NCBI RefSeq assembly: GCF_014648355.1
Contig: NZ_BMQY01000005.1
Coordinates: 496,001 to 560,000, forward strand
Direction of reading: 5' to 3'
DNA: 64,000 nucleotides
Source of the DNA: Couchioplanes azureus
Lineage (GTDB): Bacteria; Actinomycetota; Actinomycetes; Mycobacteriales; Micromonosporaceae
A program made the position numbers and the translations under genes. Below, piece after piece: positions 51,511-58,875 of this stretch (position 1 is the stretch's first letter; each line of letters opens with the position of its first letter). The notes below the pieces were generated by a model. That model was given only the letters and a program-made list of their open reading frames with translations, had not been told where the DNA came from and ran no database searches.

Positions 51511-52047
51511 TCAGACGGGGTTGTCGGCGAAATACCGATTCAGCAGCGAGGTGCCGTCGGGCACGAACTTCGAGCAGATCAGGACGTGTTCCCGACGATT
51601 CCGGGACTGCGCGGACATCAGCCGGCGCCAGGCCGACAGCAGGCTTTCCGGCAACTTCCCCTCCGCGCGGACTTTTCTGAAGTCGGCCTTCAGCGACCGC
51701 AGCAGAAGCAGCGTCATCTCATGGTCCCGGTTGAGCTGACCGGAGAAGCCGGGGCTCAGCATCGGCGGGCTCATCGACGGCCGGATGATCCGCTCGTAGG
51801 TTTCCGGCCGGAAGCCGGCGGCGTATTTCATCGCCGCGGTGGCGGCGTCGTAGAGCACTGCGAGGTCGGCGATCTCGCTCTCCAGCGCGCCCCACTCCGC
51901 GACGCGGAGGCTGGCCCGGGCACGGTGCATTCCGCTGTTCATCGTGACCAGGTACAGGTGGAACAGGTGGTGGCCGAGCTTCCATCGGCGGATCGCCCGC
52001 TCGGTCTCCGGATCCAGCTCGCCGGCCTGCCCGGGCCGCCATCTCAT
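51511..52047 (-). CDS. helical protein of unknown function (biosynthetic operon)
   Basis: A 178-aa, mostly helical protein. The conserved-looking core is RRWKLGHHLFHLYLVTMNSG near residue 20, a second block D-L-A-V-L-Y-D-A-A-T-A-A-M-K-Y-A near 65, and R-D-H-E-M-T-L-L-L-L-R-S-L near 110. The His-rich first helix plus acidic and His residues in later helices would allow a di-metal or heme-oxygenase-like bundle, but I do not recognise a family. ATG 52047 overlaps the previous gene's stop (ATGA), so the two are translationally coupled and probably form a complex. Confidence 0.65.
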   Translation of the reverse strand: MRWRPGQAGELDPETERAIRRWKLGHHLFHLYLVTMNSGMHRARASLRVAEWGALESEIADLAVLYDAATAAMKYAAGFRPETYERIIRPSMSPPMLSPGFSGQLNRDHEMTLLLLRSLKADFRKVRAEGKLPESLLSAWRRLMSAQSRNRREHVLICSKFVPDGTSLLNRYFADNPV

Positions 52048-52397
52048 GTCGGCCGTCCCGCATCCGCGGGAATCCGCCGATCCTGCTCGGCGCTGATGTC
52101 GATCCACTGCTGAAGGGCCTCGTTGCCCATCAGCAACAATCCGTGCAGCAGGCTCTGGCGTTCCTCCGCCGTCAAGCCGACGTCCGTCAGATCGGCCAGG
52201 ACCTTGCGCTGCACCTCGAGACAGGTCATCGACCACTCCCGCAACCCGATCCGGTCGCGGCGGAGGCGGAAATAGCGGTCGTACTCCATGCTCGTGGACT
52301 GACCGGTGATGTGATCGGGAACCCTGGAGCCCGACGGGATCGCAATCGGCGCTACCAGATCGAAGTCAGGACAGGGACCATCCTCGTGTGCGGTCAT
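52044..52397 (-). CDS. small protein of unknown function, first gene of the operon
   Basis: A 117-aa protein. It has an acidic N terminus (AHEDGPCPDFDL), a middle segment with many aromatic and Arg residues (SMEYDRYFRLRRDRIGLREW), and a C-terminal helix pair (LTAEERQSLLHGLLLMGNEA). It could be a partner or small subunit of the 178-aa protein, with which it overlaps by 4 bases. No family recognised. It begins the leftward operon that runs to 45435. Confidence 0.6.
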   Translation of the reverse strand: MTAHEDGPCPDFDLVAPIAIPSGSRVPDHITGQSTSMEYDRYFRLRRDRIGLREWSMTCLEVQRKVLADLTDVGLTAEERQSLLHGLLLMGNEALQQWIDISAEQDRRIPADAGRPT

Positions 52398-52458
52398 CGT
52401 TCCCCCGATGATGTGCCAACTGCACTCGAACGATCATTGGTCTCGGCAGAGATTAATC

Positions 52459-52476
52459 GCGCCCGATCACGGGCGC
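52459..52476. terminator. perfect short hairpin between leftward transcription units
   Basis: GCGCCCG (52459-52465) pairs with CGGGCGC (52470-52476) around ATCA, in the 173 bases between the 162-aa gene and the start of the biosynthetic operon. It is either the terminator of the former or an operator of the latter. Confidence 0.45.
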
Positions 52477-52570
52477 TGTCACAAGACCGACCGGGAGGTG
52501 GCGGTAATCAGCATCGGCAATAAGTGGGACGATGTGGACAGTGGGCGGTGAGCGCCGTCGAGGATCCGGG

Positions 52571-53059
52571 TCAGAGCAGTGGGGTGAACACGCAGCCGTA
52601 CGACGACGTCGTCGCGAACTTCGCCTCGACCGTCCAGTATTCGCCGGCCCGGATGACGCCACCGACGTACGAATTGAGCTCGTTCCTCGTGTTCGCCTCG
52701 CCGATGCACTCCTGCGGCGGCTTGTCCCGGCCCACCAGCAGCCGCACGTCGTCCGTACGGCCGCCGCGGAAGAAGACGGCCACGTAGCCGAGCGACTCGG
52801 CGCGGTAGACCCGGTTGACCCGGGCGTGCAGCCGGGGCCGGTCGATGCCGGTGCCCGCGAGCAGCGCCTGCAAGCCCTCGACGGTCGTGGCCGTGGCATC
52901 GCTGAGCGCCCGCGCCTCTGCGGCCAGCTTCGCCAACCGCTGCGCGTCGGCCAGCAGCGGCCGCGCCCCGGCGGTCTGGTCCAGAACGCGCCGGAGCTGC
53001 TCCTCCATCCGGTCCAGGCGAGCGGTGAGCTCCGCCGTCCGGCGCCGCCGTCCGAACAT
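52571..53059 (-). CDS. hypothetical protein with N-terminal coiled coil
   Basis: A 162-aa protein. The basic start M-F-G-R-R-R-R is followed by a heptad-rich segment (LTARLDRMEEQLRRVLDQ, about residues 10-60). A small beta-rich domain follows with S-L-G-Y-V-A-V-F-F-R-G-G-R-T-D-D-V-R and S-Y-G-C-V-F-T-P-L-L. An ideal GAGGAGGAG precedes ATG 53059. No family recognised. It is divergent from the RiPP-like cluster, sharing a 137-base gap. Confidence 0.6.
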   Translation of the reverse strand: MFGRRRRTAELTARLDRMEEQLRRVLDQTAGARPLLADAQRLAKLAAEARALSDATATTVEGLQALLAGTGIDRPRLHARVNRVYRAESLGYVAVFFRGGRTDDVRLLVGRDKPPQECIGEANTRNELNSYVGGVIRAGEYWTVEAKFATTSSYGCVFTPLL

Positions 53060-53196
53060 CGCCACTCCTCCTCCGCGCCGCCCCGACCGGCGCACACAGG
53101 CCGGGCAGCCGACAGTATGGCGAATCCCGGTTTGCTGCCCCACAACGGCCGCTCGCGGGGTCACCGAGCGGATCAAGACCATCTATGCTGCCCGCC

Positions 53197-54141
53197 ATGT
53201 CTTCGCACAGCGACGTCGTGTTCGACCCGGCGGCGGCCCATCCCGAGGTCGCCTGGCTCCGGTCGGCGCTGGCCGCCCGGGACTGGCCGGCCTGCCGGGC
53301 GATGCTCGACGCTGCCGCTCCGGAGACCCGCACGCGCCTGACCGTCGTGGCCGGCGAGGAGCCCGATCTCGCGGACTTCCTCCGTACGGTGCTGGCCGGC
53401 GACCCGGACGACAGCGCGGCCGCCGCCGTGCTCGGCAGCCACCTCACCACCGTCGGCTGGAAGGTGCGCAGCAGCGCCCAGGCCAAGTTCGTCAGCCGCG
53501 AGCAGTTCGCCGGGTTCCACGACTGGCTCACCAAGGCCGAGCGGGTACTCGTCGACGCCGCGGCGCGCAACCCGGCGGATCCCGCCGTGTGGGTGGCCAG
53601 GTTGCTGACCGCGCGCGGCCTGGAGCTGGGCCAGGCCGAGGCCCGCCGCCGGTACGACCGCCTGGCCGCGATCGACCCGCACCATCTGCCCGGCCAGCAG
53701 CACCTGCTGCAACAGCTCTGCCCCAAGTGGGGTGGCTCGTGGGACGAGGTGCACACGTTCGCCCGGGAGGCGATGGACAGCTCGCCGCCCGGCTCGCACA
53801 ACGCCGTGCTGGTCGCCCTGGCGCACATCGAACGGTGGATGGCCCTCGACAGCGGCGCGGACCGGACCTACCTCAGGACGCCCCGGGTGCGCGACGAGAT
53901 CTACCAGGCGGCCGGGCACTCGGTGTGGCATCCGGGCTTCCCGCGCACCCTCGGCTGGGTCCGCGTGGTCAGCGAGTTCGCGCTGCTCTTCAGCGAGCTG
54001 GGCGACCAGCGGGCGGTCGCCTCGCTGTTCGCCATGACGGGCGTCCTGGCGTCGGAGTCGCCGTGGCACTACCTCGGCGATCCGGCGGAGGTGCTCCGGG
54101 AACGCCGCTACTACGCCACCGGATCGCGAGGAGTGCGATGA
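53197..54141 (+). CDS. hypothetical helical-repeat protein, first gene of the M16/RiPP cluster
   Basis: A 314-aa, Ala/Leu/Trp-rich, mostly helical protein with TPR-like stretches (WLTKAERVLVDAAARNPADP, then ARRRYDRLAAIDPHHLPGQQ). It resembles DUF4034-like actinobacterial proteins in its paired-helix pattern; I am not certain of the family. It probably mediates protein contacts. An in-frame ATG at 53185 is possible. It shares an ATGA overlap (54138-54141) with the M16 peptidase gene and so is translationally coupled to it. Confidence 0.65.
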   Translation: MSSHSDVVFDPAAAHPEVAWLRSALAARDWPACRAMLDAAAPETRTRLTVVAGEEPDLADFLRTVLAGDPDDSAAAAVLGSHLTTVGWKVRSSAQAKFVSREQFAGFHDWLTKAERVLVDAAARNPADPAVWVARLLTARGLELGQAEARRRYDRLAAIDPHHLPGQQHLLQQLCPKWGGSWDEVHTFAREAMDSSPPGSHNAVLVALAHIERWMALDSGADRTYLRTPRVRDEIYQAAGHSVWHPGFPRTLGWVRVVSEFALLFSELGDQRAVASLFAMTGVLASESPWHYLGDPAEVLRERRYYATGSRGVR

Positions 54142-55841
54142 TCAAGCAGCTGGACGTCGACGGCGTACCCACGCTGCTCGCGCCGACCACCGGCCCGATG
54201 CACGCCGGCCTGGTGTTCCGGGTCGGACAGGCCGACGAGACGCTGGCCCGCAAGGGCGTCACGCACCTGGTGGAGCACCTGGCGCTGCACTCCATCGGCA
54301 CGGCCGACTACCACTACAACGGCGTCACCGGCGTCGAGCACACCTACTTCCACATGCGCGGAAGCGCCGAGGAGATCACCGGCTTCCTCACCGGCGTGTG
54401 CGCCACGCTGCGCTCGCTGCCCGTGCAACGCCTGGAGGTCGAGAAGGAGATCCTGCGGACCGAGCGGAACAGCCGCGGCAGCGGCGTCGCCGAGCCGCTC
54501 ATGGTGTGGCGGCACGGCGCCCGCGACTTCGGCCTGCCGGCCTATCCCGAATGGGGGCTGCCCGCCCTCACGGCCGAGGACCTGCGGGAGTGGGTGGCCG
54601 GCTACTTCACCCGGGACAACGCCGCGCTCTGGATCGCCGGCGACGAGATCCCCGCGGGACTGCGGCTCGACCTGCCCGCAGGCGTACGGCGGCAGGCGCC
54701 CCGGGCGTCGTCCGCACTGCCCGTCACCCCGGCCTGGTTCCCCGGCTCCTCCCCGGTCGTGGCGTGGGACGCCGTGGTGCCGCACAGCGCCGCCGCCGCG
54801 TCCTTCACCAAGGTTCTCGAGCGGCGCATGTTCCGGGAGCTGCGCCAGCAGGCCGGGTTGTCGTACTCGGCCCACACCGACTACGACCTGCGCAGCGACG
54901 GCACCGCGGTGATCTCGGCCGTCGCCGACGCCCTGCCCGCGAAGCAGGGCGCCGTGCTCGGCGGCTTCGTCGACCTGCTGGCCGCGCTGCGGGTCGGCCG
55001 GATCGACCAGGACGAGGTGGCCTCCGTGGTGCACCAGGCCTGCGAGGCGTCGCGCGAGGCCGACGCGACCGGCGCCCGGCTGCCGGGCCAGGTCTTCCGC
55101 CTGCTCGCCGGACGCCCGGTCCTGGACGTCGAGGAGACCGTGGCGCAGATCCGCGCGGTCACCCGCGACGACGTGGCCGCGGTCGCCTCCCAGGCGTACG
55201 ACGCGGGCCTGCTCATGACGCCCGGCGGCACCGGCGCCGACTGGGCCGGCTACGCCCCGGCGCCGGCCGGCTCCGAGCATGCCGTCCAGGGCACCCGGTA
55301 TCCCGCCGCACACCGGCCGGAATACGCCGTCGTCACCGGCGAGGACGGCGTCAGCGCGATCGCCCGCGACGACATCGCGACGGTTCGCTACGACGCCTGC
55401 GCGGCCGTCCTGGCCTGGCCGGACGGCGGCCGGCGGCTCTTCGGCCACGACGGCGTCGTGGTCACCGTCGAGCCCACCATGTACCGCAACGGCGCCGCGG
55501 CGGTGCCCGGTATCGACGCACGGATCCCCGACGGCCTGCGGGTCGACCTGCCACCCCGCGACCCGGAGGACATCCCGCAGCCGCCGCAGCTCACCGCCCG
55601 CGCCCGCTGGCGGCGGACGTTCGCCTGGTGGCACACCGCCCGGGCGGCGAAGACGCGGCTCGTCCTGCCGTACGCCGCGCTCGCTCTGCTGAACGTCGCG
55701 GTCGTGGCGGGCGTGATCGGAGCGCAGGTCTACCAGCAGCGGCCGCGCATCCTCTCGGTGATCCCGATCGCCTTCTGCGGCACGTACGCGGTGCGGTACG
55801 CCCGGCGCGCGTACGCCGCCTTCCGGGCCTTCCGGGACTGA
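54138..55841 (+). CDS. M16-family zinc metallopeptidase with C-terminal membrane anchor
   Basis: A 567-aa protein. Residues about 1-400 are an M16 (insulinase/PqqF-like) pair of domains with the inverted zinc motif H-L-V-E-H at residues 43-47 and a downstream acidic ligand region (R-L-E-V-E-K-E-I-L-R-T-E near 103). The second domain has MFRELRQQAGLSYSAHTDYD near 235. A proline-rich stretch and two hydrophobic helices follow at about 515-555 (LVLPYAALALLNVAVVAGVI and a second one), placing the catalytic part at the membrane, probably cytoplasmic side. It precedes the 44-aa peptide by 84 bases and is the best candidate leader peptidase. Confidence 0.85.
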   Translation: MIKQLDVDGVPTLLAPTTGPMHAGLVFRVGQADETLARKGVTHLVEHLALHSIGTADYHYNGVTGVEHTYFHMRGSAEEITGFLTGVCATLRSLPVQRLEVEKEILRTERNSRGSGVAEPLMVWRHGARDFGLPAYPEWGLPALTAEDLREWVAGYFTRDNAALWIAGDEIPAGLRLDLPAGVRRQAPRASSALPVTPAWFPGSSPVVAWDAVVPHSAAAASFTKVLERRMFRELRQQAGLSYSAHTDYDLRSDGTAVISAVADALPAKQGAVLGGFVDLLAALRVGRIDQDEVASVVHQACEASREADATGARLPGQVFRLLAGRPVLDVEETVAQIRAVTRDDVAAVASQAYDAGLLMTPGGTGADWAGYAPAPAGSEHAVQGTRYPAAHRPEYAVVTGEDGVSAIARDDIATVRYDACAAVLAWPDGGRRLFGHDGVVVTVEPTMYRNGAAAVPGIDARIPDGLRVDLPPRDPEDIPQPPQLTARARWRRTFAWWHTARAAKTRLVLPYAALALLNVAVVAGVIGAQVYQQRPRILSVIPIAFCGTYAVRYARRAYAAFRAFRD

Positions 55842-55925
55842 CCCGCCGGAGCTGTCACGGAATTGTCATAGAGGCCTTGGCATGGTGACTCCCGTCAGCG
55901 ATGACGACCTTCCAAAGGAGACATC

Positions 55926-56060
55926 ATGAGCGAGATCACCACCAACGAGCTGCTGCGCGTCGACGCGATCGTGCAGGACCTGCAGGACCTCGACGCCACC
56001 GAGTACGGCACCGAGGCGCTGTCGATGACGCAGGCCACCTTCTCGGACATCGCGCTCTGA
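55926..56060 (+). CDS. 44-aa RiPP precursor-like peptide
   Basis: A very strong ribosome-binding site (AAAGGAG at 55914-55920, 5 bases of spacing) drives a 44-codon gene. The product opens MSEITTNELLRVDAIVQDL, an acidic, Leu-patterned leader-like helix, then L-Q-D-L-D-A-T-E-Y-G-T. The C-terminal half is rich in Ser, Thr and Gln (T-E-A-L-S-M-T-Q-A-T-F-S-D-I-A-L). There are no cysteines, so thioether chemistry is unlikely unless Dha/Dhb are formed. The cluster context (three M16-type proteins, exporter, GNAT) is typical of ribosomal peptide maturation. The exact cleavage site is unknown; a boundary near D-A-T or Y-G is plausible. Confidence 0.75.
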   Translation: MSEITTNELLRVDAIVQDLQDLDATEYGTEALSMTQATFSDIAL

Positions 56061-56123
56061 GTCGGGCCCGGGCGGCGGCGGGGTGCCCCGCCGCCGCCCG
56101 GCTTCCAGGAAGGTGGGCGGCAG

Positions 56124-56882
56124 ATGCCGGTCCGGTCCGAACTCCATCCGCTGGTCGAGCGCTTCGCCCGGGTGCGCCACGCCGCGGCGGCCCGCTACGG
56201 GCCCGGCTCGCAGGCCGTGAGCTTTCTGCTCTACGAAGAGCTGATCTCGGTACGGACGTTGCTCGCCGCGGACCGCTCCTCGACGTCCCTGCGCAGCCGC
56301 GCCGAGCACCTGGTGCCCGCGATCCAACGCTGGTTCGACTCCGGCGGGGTGCAGACACCGGCACAGGCCTTCCACCGTACGGTGGCGGCGAGGCCGACGG
56401 TCATCGAGTTCGATCGCGCCTGCTTCGAGCACCGGTACCGGGGTCCGCTGGACGACTTGGGACCGCGGGCCGTTCACCTGCACGGCCGCGAGCACGCGCT
56501 GGCGGTGCTCGACATCGGAGCGTCCTACCTCTACGCAGTGGACGACGCCGGCGCTCTGCGGGTCTGGCCGCAGTCCTTCAGGCTTGCCGACCTCGTGTTC
56601 GGCTGGGCGCCGGGCCGGCAGGACCACCGCCGCGTCGTACACCCCATGCTCGTTCCGGAGCGGCTCCGGGTGCGGGCCGCCGGCGAGCTGGTGGTTGCCG
56701 GATCGCCCACGTGCGTCTCCGTCGTCGCCAACCTCAAGTCCGGTCACTTCCGGCCACCGCCGGACTGCGCGGCCGAGGTCCGCCGAGCCGTGGTGAGTGC
56801 CCTGGAGCTGCCGGAGCCCGCCGACGTCGACGTGTTCACCATGCCGCAGCCGGCCACGGCCGACCCGATACCCGAAGCGTGA
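56124..56882 (+). CDS. unrecognised 252-aa protein of the RiPP-like cluster
   Basis: A 252-aa soluble protein. A helical N-terminal 80 residues (LVERFARVRHAAAARYGPGS ... LLYEELISVRTLLAADRS) precede a beta-rich region with HLHGREHALAVLDIGASYLY. A closing segment N-L-K-S-G-H-F-R-P-P-P resembles an S-G-H-[YF]-x-P motif seen at the C termini of some toxin-like and processing proteins. I cannot name a family. It begins 63 bases after the precursor, with GGAAGG before ATG 56124, and is a good candidate for a precursor-modifying or binding protein together with the CYTH protein. Confidence 0.6.
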   Translation: MPVRSELHPLVERFARVRHAAAARYGPGSQAVSFLLYEELISVRTLLAADRSSTSLRSRAEHLVPAIQRWFDSGGVQTPAQAFHRTVAARPTVIEFDRACFEHRYRGPLDDLGPRAVHLHGREHALAVLDIGASYLYAVDDAGALRVWPQSFRLADLVFGWAPGRQDHRRVVHPMLVPERLRVRAAGELVVAGSPTCVSVVANLKSGHFRPPPDCAAEVRRAVVSALELPEPADVDVFTMPQPATADPIPEA

Positions 56883-56891
56883 GGCGCACCG

Positions 56892-57626
56892 ATGACGCCG
56901 ACATCCGGCACGACGTCCCCGGACATTCGCATCGAAGACCTGCACATCGGGGTCGAGCACGAATGCAAGTGGGAGCTTCCCTGGTCCGGCACCTCGGACC
57001 CCGGCGCCGTCGCCGCGGCGACGCTCTTCACCGACCTGCTGAGCACGGGCGGGCGCGCCCGGGACTATCTGCAGTCGGTGCTGTACCTGGATGATGCCGA
57101 AGGCAGCCTCGCCGGCGCCGGGCACTCCTTGAGCATCGTGGTGAACAGTGGCGCCCCCTCCGGCACCTGTGTCATCGCCTTCAAGCAGACCGTGCACCAC
57201 CGGGGCTGGCGGGACGGCCTGGAGGTGCGGCAACGGGTCCCGCACCGCCAGGTCGGCGCCCGTCTCGACGACCCCGCAACGCTGCCGGTCGCCCGTGCCC
57301 GGAGCCTCGGCCGGGTCACCGGACCGCTTCGTCCGGCGGGCGTCGCCGTCCAGCGGCGCTACAAGTGCCATGGGCTCACCGCCGACGGCACGGAGATCTT
57401 CTGCAGCATCGACCGCGTCGAGTTCGGCCGGCCCGGCGGCGTACGCGACGAGCAGCGCCGGTACGCATGCCTCGAGATCGAGGTGAACTCCTCGCTTCCG
57501 GCCGCGCTGGCCGGCCTGGGGCGCCTGGCCGGGCAGCTCGACGATCGGCTCGGCGTACCCCGCGACCGCACCAGCAAGTCGCAGCGCGCCTGGGCGTACC
57601 ACCTTTCCGGGCAGCGCGGTGGATAG
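56892..57626 (+). CDS. CYTH/triphosphate-tunnel-fold protein
   Basis: A 244-aa protein. The CYTH signature E-x-E-x-K is present as E22-H-E24-C-K26. It is followed by the tunnel strands: QSVLYLDDAEGSLAGAGHSL (the Y-x-D-T-x-x-x-L position), C-V-I-A-F-K-Q-T-V, V-A-V-Q-R-R-Y-K-C-H, I-F-C-S-I-D-R-V-E-F-G and A-C-L-E-I-E-V-N-S. CYTH enzymes bind triphosphates in a tunnel (adenylate cyclase IV, thiamine triphosphatase, polyphosphatase). Its place inside a peptide cluster suggests a role in nucleotide-dependent modification, for example phosphorylation or adenylation of the Ser/Thr-rich core, or in signalling. This is inference. Its stop overlaps the MFS start. Confidence 0.75.
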   Translation: MTPTSGTTSPDIRIEDLHIGVEHECKWELPWSGTSDPGAVAAATLFTDLLSTGGRARDYLQSVLYLDDAEGSLAGAGHSLSIVVNSGAPSGTCVIAFKQTVHHRGWRDGLEVRQRVPHRQVGARLDDPATLPVARARSLGRVTGPLRPAGVAVQRRYKCHGLTADGTEIFCSIDRVEFGRPGGVRDEQRRYACLEIEVNSSLPAALAGLGRLAGQLDDRLGVPRDRTSKSQRAWAYHLSGQRGG

Positions 57627-58875
57627 CCCGCGCGACCGGCGGCTCGGATCCACGTTCCGGACGGTCTGGTTCGGACGGTCGCTGTCGATGCTCGGCGGGT
57701 ACGTGCAGTTTCTGGCGCTCCCCCTGTGGATCCAGCAGGTCACCGGGTCGACCGTCGCCGGGCTCCTCGCCTTCGGGATCTTCTTCCTGCCCCAGGTGGT
57801 CTGCACCCCGTTCGCCGGCGTGCTGGCCGACCGGTTCGACCGTCGCCGCCTGGTCGTCGCCGCCGATCTCGCCGCCTTCGCGGTGGCGGTGTCCCTGGCG
57901 CTGACCATCGACCCCAACCGGCTGGGCTGGATCTACCTGCACCTCGGCGTCCTCCAGGCGCTGACGGCCCTGGCCCTGCCCGCGTTCCTCAGCATGCTCC
58001 CCGACGTGGTGCCCGCCGGTCGTCTGCTGGCCGCCAACGCCCTGCTCAATGCGTCGGCCGGCGTCGCGGTGACGGTCGGGCCACTGCTCGGCAGCCTGCT
58101 GCTCGCGCACTACTCGATCGTCGTCGTGATCTGGATCAACGCACTGACCTTCCTCGTGGCGGCGGCCTGCATGCTCCGCCGGGACGCCGCCCCGCGTGCC
58201 GCGGGCGTACCCGAGCGTCCGAAGGCGCAGTTGCGGCAGGGCCTGGCCGCTCTCTACGCCGATCCGGTGCTGCGATCGACGGTGGTTGCCGAGGCGCCCT
58301 GGAACCTGTGCTTCGGCGCGGCGACCCAGCTCGTCCTGATGCACTTCGGCGCGGGCGGCCTGGTGCAGGCCCCGGGGCTGGTCGGGCTCGGCGCCGGCCT
58401 GGGCAGCCTGGCGATGACCGCCGTCCTCGCGCGGATCCGCCGGGACCTGCCGGCCGCGACCATGCTCATGACCGCCGTGCTGACCACCGCACCGGTCGCT
58501 CTCGTGGTCGTGTGGCTGGCAAGCCTGGGCACCAACCCGGTTGGCGCGGTGGTCGCCGGCCTGCTGCTCGGCGTACAGGCGTACGCGATCGGCATCGGGC
58601 CGGCGCTGCAGTGCCAGCAGCGTTCCGCGCCCGGCTCCCGGGGCCGGATCACCGCCCTGCGGCGAACCTCGAACGCGACGTGGCAGGTCGCCGGCATCGG
58701 GGCCGCGGCACTGCTCGTCGGCCGGGTTCCGCCGCTGGTCCTGGTGGCCGCCGGCGGCGTGCTGGCGACGGTGGCCGCCGCGCCGTGGGCCTGGCGGGCG
58801 CTGCGGGCCGGTCGTGCCGCACCGACGCCGGCCGCGCTCACCCCGGACGCGGCCCTCGAGGCGGTGGCGCGGTGA
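57619..58875 (+). CDS. MFS transporter of the RiPP-like cluster
   Basis: A 418-aa major-facilitator protein with about 12 hydrophobic helices. It has the loop 2-3 motif G-V-L-A-D-R-F-D-R-R-R and the opening FRTVWFGRSLSMLGGYVQFL, as in the tetracycline/macrolide-efflux-like MFS_3 group. It would export the mature peptide or confer self-resistance. Start GTG 57619 overlaps the CYTH gene by 8 bases, and its own stop overlaps the next gene (GTGA at 58872-58875). Confidence 0.85.
   Translation: MDSPRDRRLGSTFRTVWFGRSLSMLGGYVQFLALPLWIQQVTGSTVAGLLAFGIFFLPQVVCTPFAGVLADRFDRRRLVVAADLAAFAVAVSLALTIDPNRLGWIYLHLGVLQALTALALPAFLSMLPDVVPAGRLLAANALLNASAGVAVTVGPLLGSLLLAHYSIVVVIWINALTFLVAAACMLRRDAAPRAAGVPERPKAQLRQGLAALYADPVLRSTVVAEAPWNLCFGAATQLVLMHFGAGGLVQAPGLVGLGAGLGSLAMTAVLARIRRDLPAATMLMTAVLTTAPVALVVVWLASLGTNPVGAVVAGLLLGVQAYAIGIGPALQCQQRSAPGSRGRITALRRTSNATWQVAGIGAAALLVGRVPPLVLVAAGGVLATVAAAPWAWRALRAGRAAPTPAALTPDAALEAVAR

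Noticed and set aside
55863..55891. TTGTCA as a -35 box for the 44-aa peptide gene
   Set aside because: No acceptable -10 hexamer lies 16-18 bases downstream, so a promoter could not be supported.
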